Below, in pieces: positions 36,789-45,515 of a stretch of 64,000 bases of DNA. The position numbers and the translations under genes were made by a program. The notes below the pieces were generated by a model. That model ran no database searches. It had not been told where the DNA came from and saw nothing but the letters and a program-made list of their open reading frames with translations. Position 1 is the first letter of the stretch. Every line of letters starts with the position of its first letter. This DNA is from Candidatus Gastranaerophilales bacterium (GTDB lineage: Bacteria; Cyanobacteriota; Vampirovibrionia; Gastranaerophilales; Gastranaerophilaceae). The stretch covers positions 62,001 through 126,000 of the forward strand of contig CALUWC010000007.1 in the NCBI GenBank assembly GCA_944324395.1, written 5' to 3'.

Positions 36789-37694
36789 ATGTTTATATTA
36801 AAACCTATAGCACATGAAACAATCTGGGGCGGGAAAAAGCTTCTTCCGTTTGCACATGAAAATCACAGTCATCTCGGACATTTATATTCATTGGTGTCAA
36901 ACGGCGAATTTGAAAGTGTAATAATTAACGGAGAATACAAAAATAAACTTTTTAGGGAATATTTTGAAAATAATAAATCAAAATACAACCTTGATAATTT
37001 TGAACAATTTCCATTTGTTATAGCACTGGTTGATCCGGCACAGGATTTAAGCATTCAGGTCCACCCGGATGATAATTGTGCCAAAGAACTTGAACAAAAA
37101 GCTTTTGGGAAAAATGAGTCCTGGTATTTTATAGAACCGCCGGAAAACGGCTGGCTGTTTAACGGCTGCAAACTACATTCAACAGAGGAAATTAAAGAGA
37201 AAATAGAGCAAAACCGAGTAGAAGAAGATGTAATCGGGCATCTGCAAATTCAAAAAGGTGATTACGTGTTTGTAGAAGCAGGAACAATACATGCAGCAAC
37301 ACATGGAGCTTTATTCTATGAAATTGAAGAAAATTGCAATCTTACATACAGATTTTACGACTATAACAGAAAAGACTCAAACGGAATTTTAAGAGAATTG
37401 CATATTGAAAAAGCACTAAAAGCAATTAAACCGGAGTTAAAATCAAAAACACAAAAATACAACGGTAATGAAATCAAAGAACGGCTGTATGCGACACAAT
37501 TACACAAAGATATATCTGAATACAAAAATAAATCAAATACGCTTGAATGTCTGACAATTCTCAACGGAGAAAGCACAATAGAAAATATAAAAGTTCAAAC
37601 AGGCACAACAATTGTATTAGAACCGGAGGAAAGTATACAATTGAACAAATCAACATTTATAACAGCAAGACCCTTAATCGGAGGGAAAGAATAA
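36789..37694 (+). CDS. manA: Class I phosphomannose isomerase-like protein
   Basis: Cupin-fold zinc isomerase interconverting mannose-6-phosphate and fructose-6-phosphate, or a related sugar. Seen in 301 residues: 'PIAHETIWGGKKLLPF', metal-binding 'LSIQVHPDD' and 'ESWYFIEPP', and 'VEAGTIHAATHGALFYEIEE' with 'LTYRFYDYNR'. AGGAG precedes ATG 36789. Stop and next start overlap (TAATG). Within this island it likely supplies the sugar phosphate for the NT-kinase. Confidence 0.85.
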   Translation: MFILKPIAHETIWGGKKLLPFAHENHSHLGHLYSLVSNGEFESVIINGEYKNKLFREYFENNKSKYNLDNFEQFPFVIALVDPAQDLSIQVHPDDNCAKELEQKAFGKNESWYFIEPPENGWLFNGCKLHSTEEIKEKIEQNRVEEDVIGHLQIQKGDYVFVEAGTIHAATHGALFYEIEENCNLTYRFYDYNRKDSNGILRELHIEKALKAIKPELKSKTQKYNGNEIKERLYATQLHKDISEYKNKSNTLECLTILNGESTIENIKVQTGTTIVLEPEESIQLNKSTFITARPLIGGKE

Positions 37695-38356
37695 TGGATA
37701 TCGAATTATCAGCCTCGATGATGTGTGCCAATTATGCACATCTTGAACATGAAGTAAAAGAATTAGAAGCTGCAGGAATAGATTCTTTCCATATAGATAT
37801 TATGGATGGAAGCTTTGTTGATAACTTTGGAATGGGATATCAAGATATGGCATATATTAAAAATTCCACTTGTAAAACAGTTGATGCACATTTAATGGTA
37901 AGAAAACCTTACAATTATCTTGATATACTGTTCAGACTGGGAATTGATATTATCTATATACACCCTGAAGTTGATCCTGATCCTGCAACGACAATAGAAA
38001 AGATACACAATGCCGGTGCAATAGCAGGAATAGCAATTAACCCCGGAACATCAATCGCCAGTATATGTGAACTTCTAAACACCGCAGACAGAGTACTTGT
38101 GCTTGGAGTGAATCCCGGACATGCAGGAAGAAAATATCAGGATTATGTAGATAATAAAATAGAAACCCTTATTAGCCTAAAAACAAAGTACAACTATGAA
38201 ATTTTCTTAGACGGTGCGGTAACGCCGGAACGAATAGAAAAATGGTCAAATAAAGGAGTAAAAGGATTTATTCTCGGGACAGCTACCCTATTTAAAGACA
38301 GCACCTCCTATAAAACTTCAATAGACAAAATTAAAAACAGAATAGGAGTAGCATAA
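37694..38356 (+). CDS. Ribulose-phosphate 3-epimerase family protein
   Basis: 220-residue TIM barrel. Seen: 'LSASMMCANYAHLEHEVKEL', 'DSFHIDIMDGSFVDNFGMG' (metal-binding His-Asp-Met-Asp), 'TVDAHLMVRKP', 'GIAINPGTS', 'VLVLGVNPGHAGRKYQ' and 'FLDGAVTPERI'. The canonical Rpe 'DVMDG' is 'DIMDG' here; several loops differ from housekeeping Rpe, so a specialised sugar-phosphate epimerase in the glycan pathway is likely. ATG 37694 shares a base with the preceding stop; GGAGGG is upstream. A longer frame open to 37547 is ruled out because it would lie inside manA. Confidence 0.82.
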   Translation: MDIELSASMMCANYAHLEHEVKELEAAGIDSFHIDIMDGSFVDNFGMGYQDMAYIKNSTCKTVDAHLMVRKPYNYLDILFRLGIDIIYIHPEVDPDPATTIEKIHNAGAIAGIAINPGTSIASICELLNTADRVLVLGVNPGHAGRKYQDYVDNKIETLISLKTKYNYEIFLDGAVTPERIEKWSNKGVKGFILGTATLFKDSTSYKTSIDKIKNRIGVA

Positions 38357-39343
38357 ATGAACTGTCTTTTTAGCGTAACAAATAAAGATTATCATAAAGT
38401 TATATCTATATTGGGAATAAAAATAAAAATCAGAGACAGAGCTAAAGAAATAAATACTCAATTAAGATCCATCTCATCTAAATTAAATAAATACAATCTC
38501 AATACAGAGCGAATAATAAATAAATTATATTCAGAAGGCAAAATATCAAAATTTGAACAATCTAGAGATCCTGCTAAAGGTTACATTAAATATCTTGAAA
38601 CACATATTACAGATCATTGTAATCTAAATTGCACATATTGCTGTCATTACTGTAATGTAACAAAAAAGAACTTTATAAAAGTTGAAGATTTTCGCAATGA
38701 TATGAAAGAATTATCAAAGAAATTTGATATAAAGCTTATACGTTTAATGGGAGGAGAGCCATTACTGCATCCTGAAATAGCTGAATTTCTTTATATAACA
38801 AAAGAATACTTTCCTAATTCTGAAATTATGCTTGTAACAAACGGGATACTATTAGCAGAGGCAAGCGAGGAATTTTGGAAAGCAGTGAGAGATACAAATA
38901 TAAAAATTGATATGAGCAAATACCCTGGGGTAGACAAAAAATTTGGAGAGGCACTGGATGCAATAGGCAAAAATACAAACCATCAGCTTGGCTGGATATG
39001 GATAGCATCAAAATTCAGTAAGAGTATGACATTCGAACCTGTAAATAATATTCAGGAAACCTTTGACAAATGCCCATATAAAAGATGTGTAAATTTAATA
39101 AACGGAAAACTTACACATTGTCCGACAGCAGGATATATGAAGAATTATAATAAATATTTTAATGAAAATTTACCTGAGGAAGAGGGCATAGATATTTATA
39201 CACACTCAGCACAGAAAATTATGGAATACTTAAGAGCACCAATTCCAACATGCGCACACTGTCTGCCGAAAGATAAAACCAAATGGGTAGAGTGGGCAGG
39301 CAGCACAAAAGACAAATATGCATGGTTTGTTGATAAATCGTAA
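38357..39343 (+). CDS. Radical SAM/SPASM-type protein of the glycan island
   Basis: 328 residues. After an N-terminal tag ('VISILGIKIKIR') and a coiled coil, residues ~75 onward form a radical SAM domain with CxxxCxxC in 'DHCNLNCTYCCHYC' and 'LIRLMGGEPLLHPEI' (SAM-binding GGE). C-terminal Cys residues 'CPYKRCVNLINGKLTHCP' and 'CAHCLP' suggest an auxiliary SPASM-like Fe-S cluster. Substrate unknown; radical chemistry on a nucleotide-sugar or glycan is inferred from position. It starts directly after the epimerase stop. Confidence 0.8.
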   Translation: MNCLFSVTNKDYHKVISILGIKIKIRDRAKEINTQLRSISSKLNKYNLNTERIINKLYSEGKISKFEQSRDPAKGYIKYLETHITDHCNLNCTYCCHYCNVTKKNFIKVEDFRNDMKELSKKFDIKLIRLMGGEPLLHPEIAEFLYITKEYFPNSEIMLVTNGILLAEASEEFWKAVRDTNIKIDMSKYPGVDKKFGEALDAIGKNTNHQLGWIWIASKFSKSMTFEPVNNIQETFDKCPYKRCVNLINGKLTHCPTAGYMKNYNKYFNENLPEEEGIDIYTHSAQKIMEYLRAPIPTCAHCLPKDKTKWVEWAGSTKDKYAWFVDKS

Positions 39344-39365
39344 AAATATAGAATAAGGAGAAGAT

Positions 39366-41720
39366 ATGACAATAACAGAAAATCAAACAATAGGGAAAAA
39401 TATAAAATCTAGTATTAAAGAATGCACCGGCTGTTCAGCCTGTGCAAATATATGTCCGGTTAATGCAATAAAATTAGAAGAGAATGAAATAGGATATTAC
39501 CAACCAATAATTGATGAAGAAAAATGTATACACTGCGGCAAATGTGAAAAATTATGTCCTGAAATTAATCCAATAAAAGGTAACACAACAAAACCTGAAG
39601 TTTATGCCTGCCAAGCTAATGATGATATCAGGTACGTAAGCTCTTCAGGCGGAGTTTTCACTTTACTGGCAGAAGAAATCCTAGCAAAAGGCGGTTACGT
39701 TGCAGGTGTAGGATTTGATGAAAATTGGAAAGTACACCATATGATAATTAACAGTATAGAAAAACTTGATAAATTACGCAGATCAAAATATGTACAATCA
39801 TATATAAGAGAAGATTTTTATAAAGACATTGAAAAATTACTTAAGGATGATAATTATGTATTATTTTCAGGATGTCCTTGCCAAGCTGCCGGATTAAGAA
39901 GTTACTTAGGAAAAAACTATGATAAATTATACATAGTTGATTTACTCTGTGCACACTCGGCATCACCAAAAGCCTATCGAAAATTTTTAGCAGATAATTA
40001 TCCCGGCGAAGAAATAAAAAATATAAATTTCAGAAGCAAAATTAAGGGCTGGGATGCACATACAGTAGTAATCACAGAGCAACATCCACAAGAAGAAATA
40101 ACACACAATTTTATGACCCCATATGCTAAACATTTAATGATGAATGAATGCTGTAAAAATTGTAAATACACAACAACATCCAGACAAGGAGACATAACAA
40201 TAGGCGATTATTGGGGAATAGGAAAAAGAGCTCCTCATCTTGATGATAGAAAAGGAACGTCATGTGTTTTAATAAATTCTGAAAAAGGAAAACAAATTTT
40301 TAACCAAATTAAGTCTAAATTTAAATTAATAGAAAAAAGAACCCTTAAAGATGCAATAAAAAGTAATTGGGTATTGAAAGGACACTTTCCGCCTCATCCT
40401 TGCATTGATATGTTCAATAAAAATATGGATAGTAAAAATTTTAACGAGAATGTAAATGAGTGCCTAAGTAACAAATATAATGTAGGAATTATGGGCTGGT
40501 TCTGGGTTCCAAATAGGGGTGCAATCCTTACAAATTACGCATTAAATGAAGCAATAAAGGAACTCGGATACAATGTTAAAACAATTAATTTTATTCCTCA
40601 AAATGGAAGAAAAAACACGTATAGTAATAGTATTGCAGAAAAATTTGCAAAAAAATACCTAAAATTGACACACGTAGTAACTTCAAGACAAGGCCTAAAA
40701 CAACTAAACAATTACTTTAGTACCTTTATTGTCGGCTCTGATCAACTTTGGCGTTGGGTATTTAGAAAATATCCATTAGGACATTTATTTTTGAACTTTG
40801 TAAATAACAACAAAAAACTATTTAGCTACTCAACCAGTTTCGGCACAGAAAGATATGATGGTCCAGAGGAAGCAAGAATACTAAGACGACACTATCTAAA
40901 AAGATTTGATGGAATATCAGTCAGAGAATACGATGGGGTAAACATTTTACAGGAAGACTTTGGACTAAAAGGAATTCAAGTAATAGACCCTGTATTCTTG
41001 GTAGATAAATCAAAATATGAAATAATAATAAATAATTCTGATAAAAAAGAGCAAAACTATATTGCATACTACATGATAGCTCCAACAGAAGATAAGATGA
41101 AAATAGTCAAAATGGCAGAAGAAAAATTCGGCATTAAATCAGTTGATATAAAAGGCAATTTACCGGTAGAGGATTGGCTATACTATATAAAAAATTGCAA
41201 AATACTAATTACTGATTCATTTCATGGAACTTGTTTTGCTACAATTTATAATAAAAACTTTATTTCAATCAACGTCTGCAATGAAAAGCCAACCAGATTT
41301 GAAACAATACTAAACATAACAAATATGATGGATAGATTACTCCTTAATCCGCAAGAAATAGAGAATAAACAATACTTATTTGAAGATATAGATTGGAGTG
41401 AAGCAAACAAAAATCTAGCAATAGAAATTGAAAGAAGTAAAACCTGGTTAAAAGAACAGCTTGAAAAACCAAAACAAAATCACCTTAGTGAAGAAGATAA
41501 ATTATTTGATGCAATATTAAATATGGCACAAAATGAAATGGACAACAGAGATAAGCAATTATCGATATATGCAAACCGTTACAAAATCTACTATAAATAT
41601 TATTCTGCAAAATTGTTATTCAATCTTACATTAGGGAAACAAAGAAACAAATTAAAGAAACAAAAGGATACCTACAAACCAATGATTAGAACCCTTAGAA
41701 AAATTAAAGGAAGCATATAA
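39366..41720 (+). CDS. Ferredoxin/FrhB-type oxidoreductase fused to polysaccharide pyruvyl transferase
   Basis: 784-residue fusion. Residues ~17-70: two [4Fe-4S] motifs, 'CTGCSACANICPVNAI' and 'CIHCGKCEKLCPEI'. Residues ~80-340: coenzyme F420 hydrogenase/dehydrogenase beta-subunit fold with 'SSSGGVFTLLAEEI', 'LFSGCPCQAAGLRSYL' and 'CKNCKYTTTSRQGDITIGDY'. Residues ~370-690: pyruvyl transferase domain starting 'YNVGIMGWFWVPNRGAILT' with 'FIVGSDQLWRW' and 'ILITDSFHGTCFATIY'. Similar fusions occur in capsule loci; the redox half may reduce a sugar while the other adds pyruvate, but neither activity is proven. Separate small gap from neighbours, same strand. Confidence 0.85.
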   Translation: MTITENQTIGKNIKSSIKECTGCSACANICPVNAIKLEENEIGYYQPIIDEEKCIHCGKCEKLCPEINPIKGNTTKPEVYACQANDDIRYVSSSGGVFTLLAEEILAKGGYVAGVGFDENWKVHHMIINSIEKLDKLRRSKYVQSYIREDFYKDIEKLLKDDNYVLFSGCPCQAAGLRSYLGKNYDKLYIVDLLCAHSASPKAYRKFLADNYPGEEIKNINFRSKIKGWDAHTVVITEQHPQEEITHNFMTPYAKHLMMNECCKNCKYTTTSRQGDITIGDYWGIGKRAPHLDDRKGTSCVLINSEKGKQIFNQIKSKFKLIEKRTLKDAIKSNWVLKGHFPPHPCIDMFNKNMDSKNFNENVNECLSNKYNVGIMGWFWVPNRGAILTNYALNEAIKELGYNVKTINFIPQNGRKNTYSNSIAEKFAKKYLKLTHVVTSRQGLKQLNNYFSTFIVGSDQLWRWVFRKYPLGHLFLNFVNNNKKLFSYSTSFGTERYDGPEEARILRRHYLKRFDGISVREYDGVNILQEDFGLKGIQVIDPVFLVDKSKYEIIINNSDKKEQNYIAYYMIAPTEDKMKIVKMAEEKFGIKSVDIKGNLPVEDWLYYIKNCKILITDSFHGTCFATIYNKNFISINVCNEKPTRFETILNITNMMDRLLLNPQEIENKQYLFEDIDWSEANKNLAIEIERSKTWLKEQLEKPKQNHLSEEDKLFDAILNMAQNEMDNRDKQLSIYANRYKIYYKYYSAKLLFNLTLGKQRNKLKKQKDTYKPMIRTLRKIKGSI

Positions 41721-41744
41721 TAAATAAAATATTGGAGAAATAAA

Positions 41745-42821
41745 ATGAAAATTGCAGAACGAAACAAAATTATTAAAAGAATAATAAACCTCCTGTTTTT
41801 TTTCAACAAAAGCTTGAGGAAAAAGATAAGAACCGAATTAGATTTCGAACTAATAAAAAGTATAAATAATGAAATTTCAGAAAGCTACCCAAATGATTAT
41901 ATTATTTTTTCAAGAAATGGAGTAGGAGATATTTATTTTGTTGCAAGTTTATTAAAAGAATTTAAACAAAAACATAAAAATAGAAAAATTATATATCTGA
42001 CAGATAAACCGAAATTAGTAAAATTTATCTCATCATTTAAGGCTGCAGATATCATAATAGCAGATACTGATTTTAAAATATTACAGGCTATATCACCGCT
42101 GCAAAAGAAAATCGAACCGGGAAAAATAAACTATCTTTTTTTTCCGTACAGAGGAACAAAGAAAAATTTTGTATTTGCAGATTCTTATACCAATCTTTTA
42201 GACCTTGACTTGCAAGCAAATAGAACAGCTCCCGTAATAACTAATGAAAACTTTGAAAATGCTAATTTAGAATTTAAAAAACTAAATTGCAATCCAAACA
42301 GAACAATAATATTAATACCGGAAGCAGTTATGTTTGATTATCGGGTTTTAAGCAGTAAATTTTGGATAAGTTTAGCCAATAAACTTTTATCAGAAGGTTT
42401 TGATGTTGTGTTCAACAGTAATAACAAAGTTTTTAAAAAATATTCATCTACCTTTCTTGAAATGACAGATTTTTTAGCATTCTGTCAACAGGTAAAACAT
42501 ATTGTATCTTTTCGTTCGGGAATATGCGATGTTCTGGCAGGAGTGGGGATAAATAATCTTACTGCAATTTATCCGCCAAACTTAGAAGTTATATGGGCAA
42601 ACAAGTTTGTATTTGACAATCTGCTTAATAAATATCACGAGCAAACCGGCTTAACAGAATTTGAAAACATTTTTAATATTTATTCTTTAAATTGCAATTT
42701 CCATAGAAACAACATCAATGAAATTATTTATGAAAATAATGAAAATAAGTTAATAACCAAAATATTAGCAATCATAAAAGGTAATAAAATTGACACAAAT
42801 AAAGAAGTTATTTACAATTAA
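41745..42821 (+). CDS. GT-B/glycosyltransferase-family-9-like protein (paralogue)
   Basis: 358 residues with 'YIIFSRNGVGDIYFVASLL' (Gly-rich first Rossmann loop as in ADP-heptose transferases) and 'VKHIVSFRSGICDVLAGVGI', which matches 'SLRSGLSEILSE' of the protein at 33730. Basic N-terminus, no signal peptide. Probably a glycosyltransferase of the island; donor not deducible. GGAG lies 9 nt before the ATG. Confidence 0.6.
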   Translation: MKIAERNKIIKRIINLLFFFNKSLRKKIRTELDFELIKSINNEISESYPNDYIIFSRNGVGDIYFVASLLKEFKQKHKNRKIIYLTDKPKLVKFISSFKAADIIIADTDFKILQAISPLQKKIEPGKINYLFFPYRGTKKNFVFADSYTNLLDLDLQANRTAPVITNENFENANLEFKKLNCNPNRTIILIPEAVMFDYRVLSSKFWISLANKLLSEGFDVVFNSNNKVFKKYSSTFLEMTDFLAFCQQVKHIVSFRSGICDVLAGVGINNLTAIYPPNLEVIWANKFVFDNLLNKYHEQTGLTEFENIFNIYSLNCNFHRNNINEIIYENNENKLITKILAIIKGNKIDTNKEVIYN

Positions 42822-42824
42822 AGA

Positions 42825-43607
42825 ATGAATTGGAGAGAATTTATTACAGGAAATAGAGGGAAAGTACTTCCAAATGAGCTCAAAGGATTCAACTGGGGGG
42901 CTTTCCTTTTAACTTTTATCTGGGGTATCCGATTTAGAGCCTGGATTACCCTTATTGCTATTCCTTTAATCTGGTTTCAGCTGCCGCTGGGGTTAAACTG
43001 GATTTTATTTACTATACTGCAGATATATTGCGGGATTAAGGGTAATGAATGGGCTTATCAGGTTGATTGGTGGAAAACTCCCAGAGATTTTCAAAATACA
43101 CAAATTAAGTGGGCAGCAGCTGCTATCGCTTTGAGTATTATAGTACCGGTTGCAGTTCTCGGGATTGCAGCCAGATTTGTCCAAAAATCTGCAGACAATC
43201 CGCTTAAACTTGTTGAAAATGCACAATGTACTGTTTCTTACAGCAAAATTAAGCATGGTCTGCCAAAAATTGCACTATCAACAGACCCAATTTCTCAAAG
43301 CGAGCTAGCAAGTCAGTTCGCTTCAAACTTTAAAAATACAAAAGTTGAAGGTAATACAGTTACCTTTACTATGAATGACAGCGGTAATCAACTTGCTCTA
43401 TACAGCGTCACATTTTCTAAAATGGGTTCTAATTTATGCAGCATATCTGAGAAAAATTGTATAATTACAACTTCTTATACTATGCCACAAAATGTTATGG
43501 GGACAAGAGATTGTATTTTCTATTTTGATTCTCAGGGCAAAATTGAACCTGATGAAGCGACCAAAAACGCTCTGGATATGGGATTGAACATATTTAAATA
43601 TCTGTAA
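42825..43607 (+). CDS. DUF2628-like membrane protein with extracytoplasmic domain
   Basis: 260 residues. The N-terminal 75 residues show the motif 'LKGFNWGAFLLTFIWGIRFR...GIKGNEWAYQ', seen in short membrane proteins that often carry a zinc ribbon elsewhere, followed by a TM helix (about 92-115) and a ~140-residue soluble domain of unknown type. It is 3 nt after the GT-B gene stop, so co-transcribed, but nothing ties it to glycan chemistry. Confidence 0.65.
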   Translation: MNWREFITGNRGKVLPNELKGFNWGAFLLTFIWGIRFRAWITLIAIPLIWFQLPLGLNWILFTILQIYCGIKGNEWAYQVDWWKTPRDFQNTQIKWAAAAIALSIIVPVAVLGIAARFVQKSADNPLKLVENAQCTVSYSKIKHGLPKIALSTDPISQSELASQFASNFKNTKVEGNTVTFTMNDSGNQLALYSVTFSKMGSNLCSISEKNCIITTSYTMPQNVMGTRDCIFYFDSQGKIEPDEATKNALDMGLNIFKYL

Positions 43608-43620
43608 GGTTTTGAAAATA

Positions 43621-44712
43621 ATGACATATAATATAAATTTATCAGTAATAATACCTGTTTATAATGTTGAGAAATATTTGAAACAGTGTTTGGATAGTGT
43701 TTTAAACCAGACACTTGAAAATATTGAAATAATTTTAATAGATGACGGAAGTAGTGACGACAGTGCCGCAATTATTGATGAATACGCATATAGAGATAAA
43801 CGTATCACTGCCATACACAAAGAAAACGGAGGATACGGCAAAGCCTGCAACCTTGGACTAGAAAAGGCAAATGGAGAATATATAGCAATTCTGGAACCTG
43901 ACGATTTTATAGAGTCCGATATGTACAAAAGATTGTATGAGCTTGCAAAACAATATAATTCAGACATTGTAAAGTCATCTTACTATAAAAAATATGAAAC
44001 TCCCGAAAAAACGGAAACCGTAAAAATTGACTGGTCAAAAAGGTTTAAGTTACCGGATAAGCCTTTTAAAATCAATGAATACCCGCAATTTTTAGCTTTG
44101 CACCCGAGTATATGGAGTGCTATTTACAAAAGAGAATTTCTCAACATAAACAACATTCGTTTTATAGAAGCTCCCGGTGCAGGCTGGACAGACAATCCTT
44201 TTCAAATAGAAACAATGTGCCTGGCTGAAAATATATATTACACTGATAAAGCTTTTTATCACTGGAGATGCAGAACTATTGATGATGCTCAGGATATTAA
44301 AGATTACACAATCCCGTTCAAAAGATGTAGTGAAATACACAATTGGCTTAAACAGAAAAATATCACCGATAAAAACATACTTGCAGCAATATATGAAAAA
44401 GAGCTGTCTTACATAAATATTATACTGAGAATTAAAGATATTCCGGATATGAATGATTGTATAGGCAGGATTAAAAAAAGCTGTACCAGAATGCAACCGA
44501 AAATTGTTTATAATTCAAATATAATAAGAAAACAAAATAAAAAACTCTATTATTTGTGTACTCATTGCATACAAATTTTGCTATTGAAAAGATTTAAAAA
44601 GAAAATTATCAGTATTAAATTTAATAAAAATGAAAAAGCTATTTATCTATTTGGTAAAAGGTACGGTTTAAATAATAGAAAGAAGGATAAAAATGAAAGC
44701 AGTAGCAATTAA
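43621..44712 (+). CDS. Family 2 glycosyltransferase
   Basis: Inverting GT-A enzyme. 363 residues with 'SVIIPVYNVEKYLKQCLDSV', 'IILIDDGSSDDSA' (nucleotide-binding Asp), 'IAILEPDDFIESDMYKRL' (DxD-like) and 'WTDNPFQIETM'. The C-terminal tail '...AIYLFGKRYGL' echoes the island's other tags. ATG 43621 preferred over a TTG three codons earlier. The 3' end overlaps the flavoprotein gene by 20 nt. Confidence 0.88.
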   Translation: MTYNINLSVIIPVYNVEKYLKQCLDSVLNQTLENIEIILIDDGSSDDSAAIIDEYAYRDKRITAIHKENGGYGKACNLGLEKANGEYIAILEPDDFIESDMYKRLYELAKQYNSDIVKSSYYKKYETPEKTETVKIDWSKRFKLPDKPFKINEYPQFLALHPSIWSAIYKREFLNINNIRFIEAPGAGWTDNPFQIETMCLAENIYYTDKAFYHWRCRTIDDAQDIKDYTIPFKRCSEIHNWLKQKNITDKNILAAIYEKELSYINIILRIKDIPDMNDCIGRIKKSCTRMQPKIVYNSNIIRKQNKKLYYLCTHCIQILLLKRFKKKIISIKFNKNEKAIYLFGKRYGLNNRKKDKNESSSN

Positions 44713-45268
44713 TGGAAGCCCGAGGAAGGGCGGAAACACTGAACAAATGTTAAATATTGTGCTGGACACAATAAAAAAATCGGGTATAGAAACAAAACTT
44801 ATACAAATAGGCGGAACAAATATCCATGGCTGCAGAGGCTGCTGGGCATGTGCAAAAATAAAAAACGGCAAATGTGCATTTAATGACGATATCTTAAATG
44901 AACTATTAGATGAAGTTTATTCTGCAGACGCACTGATTCTTGGAACCCCGTCATACTTTGCTGATATGACACCTGAATTAAAAGCATTTATTGATAGAGT
45001 CGGAGTAGTTGCAGGCAGTATAGGAAATCCTTTAAAACACAAAATCGGAGCAGCTGTCGTTGCTCAAAGAAGAGGAGGCGGCCCAGCTATTCAGGCATCT
45101 ATCCATCATATGTTTTTAATGAAGGAGATGATTATTCCTGGATCTTTATACTGGAACTTTGGGATTGGCAGAGACAAAGGAGAAGTGCAATCCGATGAAG
45201 AAGCAAAAGCAAATATGGTCAATCTTGGAGAAAATATTGTCTGGCTTTTAGAAAAAATAAGCAAATAA
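44693..45268 (+). CDS. Flavodoxin-fold NAD(P)H-dependent oxidoreductase with Cys motif
   Basis: 191-residue FMN protein of the NADPH-dependent FMN reductase/iron-sulfur flavoprotein type: FMN phosphate loop 'INGSPRKGGNTEQM', Cys motif 'GCRGCWACAKIKNGKCAFND' that in Isf-type proteins binds a [4Fe-4S] cluster, and 'ALILGTPSYFADMTPELKAF'. Last gene of the island by overlap, though general redox roles are equally possible. A terminator follows. Confidence 0.85.
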   Translation: MKAVAINGSPRKGGNTEQMLNIVLDTIKKSGIETKLIQIGGTNIHGCRGCWACAKIKNGKCAFNDDILNELLDEVYSADALILGTPSYFADMTPELKAFIDRVGVVAGSIGNPLKHKIGAAVVAQRRGGGPAIQASIHHMFLMKEMIIPGSLYWNFGIGRDKGEVQSDEEAKANMVNLGENIVWLLEKISK

Positions 45269-45285
45269 AATTTAATATTATAGAA

Positions 45286-45320
45286 AAAGCACTTCCGAAA
45301 ATTCAAAAAGGAAGTGTTTT
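45286..45320 (+). terminator. Rho-independent terminator ending the glycan island
   Basis: AAAGCACTTCC pairs with GGAAGTGTTTT across an A-rich 13-nt loop. Confidence 0.75.
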
Positions 45321-45336
45321 ATATTATCAAATAATA

Positions 45337-45362
45337 AAAAAGACTCACAAATGTGAGTCTTT
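45337..45362 (-). terminator. Terminator of tRNA-Leu
   Basis: AGACTCACA/TGTGAGTCT stem with a T tract on the minus strand, 6 nt past the tRNA 3' end. Confidence 0.8.
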
Positions 45363-45367
45363 ATAAA

Positions 45368-45454
45368 TGCTCCAGGCCAGACTTGAACTGGCACTGGGTT
45401 ATACGCCCAATTGGATTTTAAGTCCAACGCGTCTACCGATTCCGCCACTGGAGC
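45368..45454 (-). tRNA. tRNA-Leu (TAA)
   Basis: 87-nt class II tRNA on the minus strand. Acceptor GCTCCAG pairs with CTGGAGC plus discriminator A; anticodon stem TTGGA/TCCAA around loop CTTAAAA, anticodon TAA; long variable arm TTGGGCGTATAACCC; T-arm GCCAG/CTGGC with loop TTCAAGT. CCA not encoded. Confidence 0.95.
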
Positions 45455-45515
45455 ATATTCTATTGTCAATAACCTTTCGACTGTAAACAAATAGTATAAC
45501 AAACAAAACAAGTTG

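Noticed and set aside
37547-37693. N-terminal extension of the epimerase gene
   Set aside because: It lies inside manA, reads as low-complexity Asn/Arg/Lys, and a good ribosome binding site precedes ATG 37694.
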